Below, piece by piece: positions 1 through 5,286 of a stretch of 6,425 nucleotides of DNA. Source of the DNA: an uncultured Eubacteriales bacterium (GTDB lineage: Bacteria; Bacillota; Clostridia; Lachnospirales; CAG-274); contig CABUWB010000112.1 of assembly GCA_902495025.1 (NCBI GenBank), positions 1 through 6,425 on the forward strand, given 5' to 3'. Position 1 is the stretch's first letter. Every line of letters begins with the position of its first letter. The notes beneath the pieces are model-generated. The model did no database searches and was not told the origin of the DNA. It saw nothing but the letters and a program-made list of their open reading frames with translations. The translations under genes and the position numbers were made by a program.

Positions 1-217
1 GGGTGGGCTTTGCCCGCCCGAGGGATAATGTGGCTTAATTTTGTAAAATTAAGCCATCCCAAAGGGATTTGCATTTATTACATAAATGCAAACTGTGTCG
101 AGCGTAGCGAGGCACGGGTTGTTACTTCCTTGGTGGGTACGCTAGTACCCCAGCAAGATGAAATGCACGCAGTGTATTTCATCTTATCGGTGTGTTGCGC
201 CAGCGACACATCGATAA
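1..217. repeat. Array of seven consecutive hairpins (modular palindrome element)
   Basis: Seven inverted repeats follow one another almost without gaps and share no sequence with each other. They are 1-8/12-19; 31-42/45-56 (12 bp, flanked by GGGAT and ATCCC); 68-78/82-92 (11 bp, perfect); 95-99/111-115 (imperfect, GC-rich); 135-140/145-150 with outer CTTG and CAAG arms; 157-168/172-183 (12 bp with one G-T pair, loop GCA); and 184-198/203-217 (15 bp with G-T pairs, loop GCCA). G-T pairs and tolerated mismatches suggest selection at the RNA level or decay of a mobile palindrome. No ribosome site or protein-like reading frame was found here. The first hairpin starts at base 1, so the array probably continues to the left. 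It lies beyond the terminator of the pfl operon. It may be a dispersed non-autonomous element; I cannot name the family. Confidence 0.75.
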
Positions 218-240
218 ACTCTAATTTTCACACACAAAAA

Positions 241-267
241 GAACTGCCGCATAAAATACGGCAGTTC
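241..267 (-). terminator. Rho-independent terminator of the split-PFL operon
   Basis: A perfect 9-bp stem, GAACTGCCG (241-249) and CGGCAGTTC (259-267), encloses a 9-base loop. On the minus strand it is followed by a run of five T (the AAAAA at 236-240). It begins 15 bases after the stop of the glycyl-radical-domain gene, so the three-gene operon ends here. No pflA reading frame follows before it. Confidence 0.85.
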
Positions 268-281
268 CGACACCTGAAATA

Positions 282-521
282 TTAAAGTGACTGATGGAAG
301 GTACGTGAAATTACCTCGTCCTGCTGCTCCTTAGTAAGCTTGATAAAGTTTACCGCATAGCCCGAAACACGTACTGTAAGCTGTGGGTACTTTTCTGGGT
401 GCTTCTGTGCGTCAAGCAGGGTATCTCTGTTAAATACATTTACATTAAGGTGATGACCGCCCTTTTCTGCATAGCCGTCAAGGAGCGATACAAGGTTATC
501 AATCTGCTGTTCATTACTCAT
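282..521 (-). CDS. Stand-alone glycyl-radical domain of pyruvate formate-lyase (GrcA-like, 79 aa)
   Basis: This 79-residue protein is the C-terminal domain of PFL made as a separate chain. Residues 9-29 (NLVSLLDGY, then GGHHLNVNV), the HPEKYPQLT segment (41-49), the radical loop RVSGYAV (51-57) with the predicted radical glycine G54, and the end LTKEQQDEVISRTFHQSL match the last ~80 residues of E. coli PflB. In the PFL family a radical S-adenosylmethionine activase places a radical on this glycine, which is passed to the Cys-Cys pair of the barrel. E. coli GrcA (YfiD) has the same tail but a different, longer N-terminus and serves as a spare part for oxygen-cleaved PFL. Here the neighbouring pflB lacks the domain, so this protein is probably an obligatory subunit. 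The ATG at 521 follows a strong AGGAGG (530-535) at 8-base spacing, 18 bases after the upstream stop. Confidence 0.93.
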   Translation of the reverse strand: MSNEQQIDNLVSLLDGYAEKGGHHLNVNVFNRDTLLDAQKHPEKYPQLTVRVSGYAVNFIKLTKEQQDEVISRTFHQSL

Positions 522-539
522 AATATATTCCTCCTGTTA

Positions 540-761
540 TTAATTATCGGTAATATCGCTGTCAAGTCCCTCAAAAAGGGTAGGTACGGAGCAAGCCATA
601 TCACCCTCGGCACATTCAAGCGAGTTTGTTACTTTTACGGTTTTTTCAAGGCTGACGCCGCCGTCATTATTAACCGTTACATTAATATGACCGCCGCCCT
701 GCGACATAAAGCTATCTATCATATCGACAATATCTTCAGCCTGTTTATTTTTATTATCCAT
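540..761 (-). CDS. Small protein resembling the first part of a glycyl-radical domain, radical glycine absent
   Basis: A 73-residue protein of unknown function lies between the two pieces of PFL. Residues 10-30 (DIVDMIDSF, then GGGHINVTV) align without gaps to residues 9-29 of the downstream radical-domain protein, with 8 of 21 identities and several conservative changes. The similarity stops there. The HPEKYPQ segment and the RVSGY loop are missing, replaced by an acidic tail with two cysteines, C50 and C57 (LECAEGDMAC). It therefore cannot carry the glycyl radical. I chose the ATG at 761. The in-frame GTG at 770 overlaps the ribosome site AAGGGTG (768-774), which has correct spacing of about 8 bases to the ATG. 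It starts 16 bases after pflB and ends 18 bases before the next start, so translation is probably coupled. It may occupy the radical-domain docking site, aid activation or bind metal; these are guesses. Confidence 0.8.
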   Translation of the reverse strand: MDNKNKQAEDIVDMIDSFMSQGGGHINVTVNNDGGVSLEKTVKVTNSLECAEGDMACSVPTLFEGLDSDITDN

Positions 762-777
762 AAAATACACCCTTATA

Positions 778-2823
778 TTATTTGTTTATTTCTAAATCAA
801 TATCAAGGTCGCCCACAAATACTGCATCGTCCTTGCCGAGCGCACCAGGGATAATTGAGAACGTATTTGAAATACCGTCCTGTGCATCCCTGAATGGCAG
901 CTTAGATACTGATGCAAGAGATGCAACCGCACCATGAGTATCTCTTGAGTGCATTGGGTTAGCACCCGGTGCAAAAGGCACGCCTGCCTTTCTGCCGTCA
1001 GGTGTGGCACCTGTATTTTTACCATACATTACATTGGATGTAATTGTAAGGATTGAGGTTGTTGCAATGCCGCCTCTGTAGGTATGGTTAGCCTTTACAT
1101 ACTGTAAGAAAGTGTGTACAAGGTTTGCAGCCATTTTATCAACCCTGTCATCATTGTTGCCGTATTTAGGGAAATCACCCTCAACCTCATAGTCAACAAC
1201 AATGCCGTTTTCATCACGAATGGTTTTTACCTTAGCGTACTTGATAGCCGAAAGTGAGTCGGCAACAACGCTAAGACCTGCAATACCTGTTGCAAACCAG
1301 CGTGTAACGTTCTTATCGTGTAGAGCCATCTGAAGCTTTTCATAGCAATACTTATCGTGCATATAGTGAATGATGTTAAGTGCGTTTACGTAAACACCCG
1401 CAAGCCATTTCATCATATCGTTATACTTTTCCATAACCTCATCAAAGTCAAGATACTCTGATGTAACAGGGCGGAACTTAGGGCCTACCTGCTTTTTGCT
1501 TACCTCGTCCACACCGCCGTTGATAGCGTAAAGCAGACACTTTGCAAGGTTTGCTCTTGCGCCGAAGAACTGCATCTCCTTACCTACACGCATTGAGGAT
1601 ACACAGCAGGCAATAGCATAATCGTCACCATGTGTAACCCTCATAAGGTCATCATTTTCATACTGGATTGATGATGTGTTGATAGATGTTTTTGCACAGA
1701 AACGCTTGAAATTCTGTGGCAGTCTTGTAGACCAGAGCACTGTCATATTTGGCTCTGGAGCTGTGCCGATATTCTCCAGTGTGTGGAGATAACGGAAGCT
1801 CATCTTTGTAACCATTGGTCTGCCGTCAATACCCATACCGCCAATTGACTCGGTTACCCATGTAGGGTCGCCTGAGAAAAGTGCGTTGTACTCGGGTGTA
1901 CGTGCAAACTTAACAAGGCGGAGCTTCATAATAAAGTGGTCAACAAACTCCTGTATTTCTTCCTCTGTAAATACACCGTTTGCAAGGTCACGCTCTGCGT
2001 AAATATCAATAAAGGTTGAGGTACGTCCAAGCGACATTGCAGCACCGTTCTGCTCCTTTACAGCAGCAAGGTAACCGAAATATGTCCACTGGATAGCCTC
2101 CTGCACATTGCTTGCAGGCTGTGAAATATCAAAGCCGTAAATCTCACCGAGCTTTTTTAAATCCTCCAGTGCTCTTATCTGCTCTGAAAGCTCCTCCCTG
2201 TCACGTATAACATCATCATACATAACGCTTGGTGTGGACGCTTTCTGCTCCTGCTTATCCTCAATAAGTCTGTCAACACCGTAGAGGGCAATACGTCTGT
2301 AATCGCCTATGATACGGCCTCTGCCATAAGCGTCTGGCAGACCTGTGATAATGTGGTTTGAACGGCACGCACGTATCTCTGGTGTGTAAACATCAAACAC
2401 GCCTGCGTTGTGTGTCTTTCTGTGGGTTGAAAAAATTTCAACAACCTCAGGGTCAACCTGGTAGCCGTTATCTGAGCAAGCCTTCATTGCCATACGGATA
2501 CCGCCGTAAGGCTGGAGTGCACGCTTGAAGGGCTTATCTGTCTGGAAGCCTACGATTTTTTCCTTACTCTTGTCAAGGTAGCCTGCGCCATGTGATGTGA
2601 TAGTGGATACAACCTTTGTGTCCATATCCAGCACGCCGCCTGCCTCACGCTCCTTCTTACCAAGCTCGAGCACCTGCTCCCAAAGCTCGGTTGTAGCCTT
2701 TGTAGGGCCTGCAAGGAAGGACTCATCACCCTCGTATGGAGTGTAGTTGCGCTGTATAAAGTCCCTTACGTTGATTTCCTCGTTCCAAAGACCGCTTTTA
2801 AAGCCCTGCCATTGTGTTTTCAT
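778..2823 (-). CDS. pflB: Pyruvate formate-lyase catalytic subunit lacking the glycyl-radical domain
   Basis: Cytoplasmic enzyme converting pyruvate and CoA to acetyl-CoA and formate in anaerobic fermentation. The 681-residue sequence follows E. coli PflB closely from the N-terminus (NVRDFIQRNYTPYEGDESFL at about 18-37) through GLPDAYGRGRIIGDYRR (161-177), TWVTESIGG (321-329), the catalytic pair C406-C407 in IACCVSSM, FFGARANLAK (419-428, with a substrate-binding arginine) and TPDGRKAGVPFAPGANPMH (607-625). It ends about 18 residues after GALGKDD (660-666), just where the radical domain begins in single-chain PFL (about 760 residues). The stop is a clean TAA, and the missing domain is encoded two genes downstream. 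The ATG at 2823 follows GGAGGA (2832-2837) at 8-base spacing. It is first in the operon, behind a long structured leader. No activase gene is adjacent. Identity is certain; activity as a split enzyme is inferred. Confidence 0.97.
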   Translation of the reverse strand: MKTQWQGFKSGLWNEEINVRDFIQRNYTPYEGDESFLAGPTKATTELWEQVLELGKKEREAGGVLDMDTKVVSTITSHGAGYLDKSKEKIVGFQTDKPFKRALQPYGGIRMAMKACSDNGYQVDPEVVEIFSTHRKTHNAGVFDVYTPEIRACRSNHIITGLPDAYGRGRIIGDYRRIALYGVDRLIEDKQEQKASTPSVMYDDVIRDREELSEQIRALEDLKKLGEIYGFDISQPASNVQEAIQWTYFGYLAAVKEQNGAAMSLGRTSTFIDIYAERDLANGVFTEEEIQEFVDHFIMKLRLVKFARTPEYNALFSGDPTWVTESIGGMGIDGRPMVTKMSFRYLHTLENIGTAPEPNMTVLWSTRLPQNFKRFCAKTSINTSSIQYENDDLMRVTHGDDYAIACCVSSMRVGKEMQFFGARANLAKCLLYAINGGVDEVSKKQVGPKFRPVTSEYLDFDEVMEKYNDMMKWLAGVYVNALNIIHYMHDKYCYEKLQMALHDKNVTRWFATGIAGLSVVADSLSAIKYAKVKTIRDENGIVVDYEVEGDFPKYGNNDDRVDKMAANLVHTFLQYVKANHTYRGGIATTSILTITSNVMYGKNTGATPDGRKAGVPFAPGANPMHSRDTHGAVASLASVSKLPFRDAQDGISNTFSIIPGALGKDDAVFVGDLDIDLEINK

Positions 2824-2881
2824 TCTAAAAATCCTCCATTATATAAATGTTGATTAACTTATATAAACTTCTCCTGTTTGT

Positions 2882-3093
2882 CTGCAATTGCCTGCAGTGC
2901 TGCCGAAAAAATGTCCGTTTTTCTTTCGACAATAATATATCGGAACTGGCGTTCCGATTGTGTCTTGCCAAAGCAAGCCACCGATTTGCTGCGCAAATCA
3001 ATATTACTACCTCCACTCCACTGCGTTTCGTGTCGGTAACTTGCGCTCGTATTCAAATAAAACAAGTTTTATTTGTCTACTTCGCACAAGTTA
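2882..3093. repeat. Palindrome-rich leader element upstream of pflB
   Basis: Several inverted repeats lie inside the predicted 5' untranslated region of pflB. They are 2882-2886/2893-2897; 2905-2910/2918-2923; 2939-2946/2951-2958 (8 bp, ATCGGAAC, loop TGGC); 2964-2968/2973-2977; 2983-2989/2993-2999 (7 bp, GATTTGC); and a perfect 10-bp pair 3054-3063/3066-3075 (CAAATAAAAC). An outer pair 3037-3046/3084-3093 (TAACTTGCGC, one G-T pair) encloses the last of these. The design resembles the array at 1-217 but the modules differ in sequence. Overlapping minus-strand frames at 2825-3065 have no ribosome site and follow the palindromes, so I do not call a gene. It could be an inserted palindromic element or a structured leader that affects pfl mRNA stability. 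Confidence 0.65.
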
Positions 3094-3094
3094 T

Positions 3095-3123
3095 ATTATA
3101 TATTTTTTGTCGATAAAGGTCAA
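3095..3123 (-). promoter_or_regulatory. Sigma-A-type promoter for the pfl operon
   Basis: On the minus strand TTGACC (3123-3118) and TATAAT (3100-3095) are separated by exactly 17 bases. This is the best promoter match seen upstream of pflB. Transcription would start near 3087-3089 and give a leader of about 265 nt that runs through the palindromes before the pflB start. AT-rich DNA lies upstream. Confidence 0.75.
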
Positions 3124-3230
3124 GAAAAGCAGCACTCTAAATATATGGAAATTTCGTTAATATTTTGCTTAAAAATAATAATAATATACAAGGGATATTT
3201 TGCAGATAAAAAAAATTTTATGCAAAAATT

Positions 3231-3254
3231 CAAACCACTATATCTAGTGGTTTG
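3231..3254. promoter_or_regulatory. Perfect palindrome resembling an NrdR box
   Basis: CAAACCACTA (3231-3240) and TAGTGGTTTG (3245-3254) are perfect 10-base arms around TATC. The core CCACTATATCTAGTGG matches 13 of 16 positions of the NrdR-box consensus as I remember it (acaCwAtATaTwGtgt). NrdR normally represses ribonucleotide reductase genes and usually binds two boxes about three helical turns apart; I see no second box. It lies about 110 bases upstream of the -35 of the pfl promoter. An alternative reading is a weak minus-strand terminator, since AATTTTTG follows it on that strand, but no gene upstream would need one. Confidence 0.45.
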
Positions 3255-3557
3255 ATAAATAGTTAGCCACCGATAACTAAATAAATCTAAATTTTTTGTA
3301 TGTTATTTTTTATCAAAACACCATATTTAAAGGATTTTTTTTAACAAAAGAGAAAAAACGGTTATCTTATCCTAACCAAATCTACCCGCTTTATTTTTTT
3401 CATTCTTTTTAACGCTTTTTGTTTATTATGCACAAAAAACACCGTCCTATATCAGTGCAAAAATATTTTGCCGTATGAATTATAAACAAGCGACAGCGTC
3501 TTTTATAACACATCTGCGTTAAATTGTATATTCGCACTTTCCTTAATCTGTAAAATA
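3255..3557. other. AT-rich intergenic region without a recognisable gene
   Basis: I see no protein-like frame or RNA gene here. It contains a 6-bp inverted repeat TAGTTA/TAACTA (about 3259-3275), a palindrome GCAAAA/TTTTGC (3457-3462/3466-3471) and long A and T runs. It separates the divergently transcribed pfl operon and the CopZ-like gene, so regulator sites may lie here, but none can be named. Confidence 0.5.
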
Positions 3558-3566
3558 TGGTATTAT
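3558..3566 (+). promoter_or_regulatory. Possible extended -10 promoter for the CopZ-like gene
   Basis: TGG followed by TATTAT (3561-3566) forms an extended -10 element. The -35 region at the right distance is poor. Transcription would start near 3573, about 30 bases before the ATG. No obvious metal-responsive operator palindrome was found beside it. Confidence 0.4.
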
Positions 3567-3602
3567 TAAGGTGTAAATACATTATATAAAGGAGGATTTT
3601 TT

Positions 3603-3803
3603 ATGAAACAGGTTTTTATTGAGGGAATGAAATGCCAAAACTGTGCAAATATGGTTGAAGAAATACTTTGTAAAATGGAAAATACCGAGGACGTACAGGT
3701 CAGCCTTGAGGAGGGCTGGGCTAAGGTAATAGGCGCCGTAAGCGATGAGGATATAACCGAGGCTATTGAAAAACTGGGATATACCGTTACAGATATTGTG
3801 TAA
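3603..3803 (+). CDS. Heavy-metal-associated (HMA) domain protein, CopZ-like
   Basis: A 66-residue single-domain protein of the HMA family, the usual length for a CopZ-type cytoplasmic copper chaperone. The metal-binding motif GMKCQNCA spans residues 8-15, with ligand cysteines C11 and C14 in the loop after the first beta strand. The rest fits the ferredoxin-like fold: helix VEEILCKM, then strands VQVSLEEGWAKVIG, helix DEDITEAIEKLGY and the final strand VTDIV. An additional cysteine, C23, lies in the first helix. Such proteins hand Cu(I), less often other soft metals, to P-type ATPases or regulators. No ATPase or CopY/CsoR gene is in the window, and the gene appears monocistronic, with its own terminator. 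The ATG follows GGAGG (3591-3595) at 7-base spacing. Metal identity cannot be told from the sequence. Confidence 0.93.
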   Translation: MKQVFIEGMKCQNCANMVEEILCKMENTEDVQVSLEEGWAKVIGAVSDEDITEAIEKLGYTVTDIV

Positions 3804-3808
3804 AAATT

Positions 3809-3843
3809 AAGGCTGTTGCATTGATTTGCAACAGCCTTTTTTT
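3809..3843 (+). terminator. Rho-independent terminator of the CopZ-like gene
   Basis: A perfect 12-bp stem, AAGGCTGTTGCA (3809-3820) and TGCAACAGCCTT (3827-3838), with loop TTGATT is followed by a T run to 3843. It begins six bases after the stop codon, so the gene is transcribed alone. Confidence 0.93.
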
Positions 3844-3902
3844 GAGATGTATAATAGATAAATTAATATTTATAAACTAAGCGCTATGCTGAACATCAAC
3901 CC

Positions 3903-3976
3903 GTAGGGGCGGATATTATCCGCCCGAATGTAGAACAAACCACAATGGTTAACGGGCGGCAGATTGCCGCCCCTAC
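3903..3976. repeat. 74-bp inverted-repeat element of GTAGGGGCGG type
   Basis: The ends are perfect 10-bp inverted repeats, GTAGGGGCGG (3903-3912) and CCGCCCCTAC (3967-3976). Each end is itself a small hairpin: GGGCGGA/TCCGCCC (3907-3925) and GGGCGGC/GCCGCCC (3954-3972). The element is therefore two copies of one module, GTAGGGGCGG-N7-CCGCCCG, placed head to head around an AT-richer centre. It is much richer in GC than its surroundings. It has no coding capacity and resembles REP/MITE-like dispersed elements of Clostridia. It sits between two convergent genes, where insertion is harmless and where it could also act as a bidirectional terminator for the minus-strand gene, which has no other clear one. 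Confidence 0.8.
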
Positions 3977-4083
3977 AATAAATCCATACGGTATTAATTT
4001 TTCACAGACTCAATATTTTTCAATTCAATAAATTGACATCTATCAAATTATTCCTATTTGGATATTCCCTTTAGTTCATTCGA

Positions 4084-5088
4084 TTATTCTTCTATGTAAT
4101 TTGTTTCTATGTCAGCTTCGATAAAAACAATATCCGCATCTTTTTCATTATAATTTGGATTACTCAAGTAAGTATCCTGCAATACATTCTTTAATTTAAC
4201 ACAACATGGTTTGAATGTTGCATATGTCAATCCACCGCCAACCACTCCACCAACCACTGGAATTGCTTTTTTAAAGAAACCTGCAAATACTTCTTTTGTC
4301 ATTTTTATACCAAACCATTTGCTAATACTTTTAACAACAGGATAAATTGTACCCTTTGTTAATGCCTTCTTTACCAGTTGTTTCTCAACACCAGTACCTA
4401 AAGCCTTAGCGATTGCAAGCAAACCATTTTTTGCATTAGCCACGCCGAACATAACTCCCATGCATAAAATAATCTGATTCATTGTTTCAGTATCAAAGGC
4501 TTGCTCATTTTCCTTATATTCTATCTGAGGAAATCCATACAAATATAGTAATTTCTGTGCAACCCTCAACATACATCCATAATATTGTGCTATATCTGCT
4601 GGTATTGTTGCTGCCATGGCAACACCTCCTGGCGTACCTAATGCTGCAGAAATACCAGACACTTTAATTCTTTCATTTTGAATTATAGCTGTTGCTATTT
4701 TATCAATATCATCTTGACTGATATTAGCTTTCAACGGCGTTTCTTCTATGACTTTTTCTATTACATCAGCATCGTACTTGGTCTGAAGCTCTTTTCTCAA
4801 AAAAATATCACGATTGATACTTACTCCAGGCACTTTAAATGCCATTAGAATAACATCTTCAATATCTATTTGACCATCACCATTTACATCTACTGTGTGA
4901 AATACCGCTTCTTTAGTCTTGTCAAGAGTTTCTGTAGATTTCTTAGCTAATATACCAGCTTTTTCTCCAACATTTCCAGCAAACTCCTTTACCGAAACAG
5001 CAAATTTCTTTTTTTCGTTAACCGCTTGTTCTGTTTCCTTGTCAATTTGTAAATCCTGCATTTTATCTACATTTATATTATTCTTCAT
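4084..5088 (-). CDS. EcsC-like protein with an N-terminal EF-hand loop
   Basis: A 334-residue protein (numbering here from the preceding in-frame GTG, one residue longer). Residues 1-65 are charged and probably helical. Residues 68-79 (DVNGDGQIDIED) form a canonical EF-hand calcium loop with D68, N70, D72, D76 and D79. The central part, about 148-293, resembles the EcsC family: GGVAMAATIPADIAQYYG, then RVAQKLLYLYGF, a hydrophobic stretch near 207-220 and a glycine-rich AIPVVGGVVGGG near 276-287. The tail is acidic. EcsC proteins are poorly understood and have been linked to ABC-transporter function and membranes. There is no signal peptide, so it is probably cytoplasmic or membrane-associated. 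The ATG at 5088 fits AGGA (5096-5099) at 7-base spacing better than the GTG at 5091. The gene is more AT-rich than pflB (21 G/C at 4741-4800 against 29 at 1261-1320), which hints at separate origin. The EcsC call is from memory of the family. Confidence 0.7.
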   Translation of the reverse strand: MKNNINVDKMQDLQIDKETEQAVNEKKKFAVSVKEFAGNVGEKAGILAKKSTETLDKTKEAVFHTVDVNGDGQIDIEDVILMAFKVPGVSINRDIFLRKELQTKYDADVIEKVIEETPLKANISQDDIDKIATAIIQNERIKVSGISAALGTPGGVAMAATIPADIAQYYGCMLRVAQKLLYLYGFPQIEYKENEQAFDTETMNQIILCMGVMFGVANAKNGLLAIAKALGTGVEKQLVKKALTKGTIYPVVKSISKWFGIKMTKEVFAGFFKKAIPVVGGVVGGGLTYATFKPCCVKLKNVLQDTYLSNPNYNEKDADIVFIEADIETNYIEE

Positions 5089-5114
5089 CACTTTTTCCTA
5101 TTTCCTCAAAGACT

Positions 5115-5123
5115 ATAATATCA
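5115..5123 (-). promoter_or_regulatory. Possible extended -10 promoter for the EcsC-like gene
   Basis: On the minus strand TGA precedes TATTAT (5120-5115), an extended -10 arrangement. No good -35 is visible. Transcription would start near 5108 and give a leader of about 20 nt. The 195-base gap after the GH13 gene contains no clear terminator, so read-through from that gene is also possible. Confidence 0.35.
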
Positions 5124-5286
5124 TTTTCATTGTAATTATCTATCTTAATGGTAATTTAAACTATGGAGAAACCACAAAAGCTCACGCACCAAAGCAATAA
5201 AGGATTAATTAAACAAAGGTTACCTATTTCATATTAATTTACTCCATAAATAATGTCCGTCTAAACACAGCATCGTTTTATATTGG

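Noticed and set aside
1..217. CRISPR array or integron attachment site
   Set aside because: The hairpins do not repeat one sequence, spacing is irregular and there are no spacers or integrase gene.
10..285. Plus-strand 91-residue frame
   Set aside because: It runs through the hairpin array and the terminator, has no ribosome site and is not protein-like.
761..770. GTG at 770 as start of the middle gene
   Set aside because: It overlaps the ribosome site AAGGGTG, which is correctly spaced for the ATG at 761.
399..854. Plus-strand 151-residue frame
   Set aside because: It is antisense to the three pfl genes, which have clear family matches, and has no ribosome site.
778..2823. pflB truncated by a frameshift, making the operon a pseudogene
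   Set aside because: The cut falls at a domain boundary, and the missing domain is complete in a separate gene with a strong ribosome site. The middle gene is unlike the lost segment and has its own start, and no frame restores a single chain.
2825..3065. Two overlapping minus-strand frames (63 and 68 residues) as leader peptides of pflB
   Set aside because: No ribosome site precedes either; the longer one begins at a TTG inside a hairpin. Their sequence is dictated by palindromes.
3325..3350. Rex (redox repressor) site upstream of pfl
   Set aside because: Only one half, TTGTTAA on the minus strand, is present; the matching TTAACAA half is missing.
4919..5200. Plus-strand 93-residue frame opposite the start of the EcsC-like gene
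   Set aside because: It is the shadow of the minus-strand gene and has no start signals.
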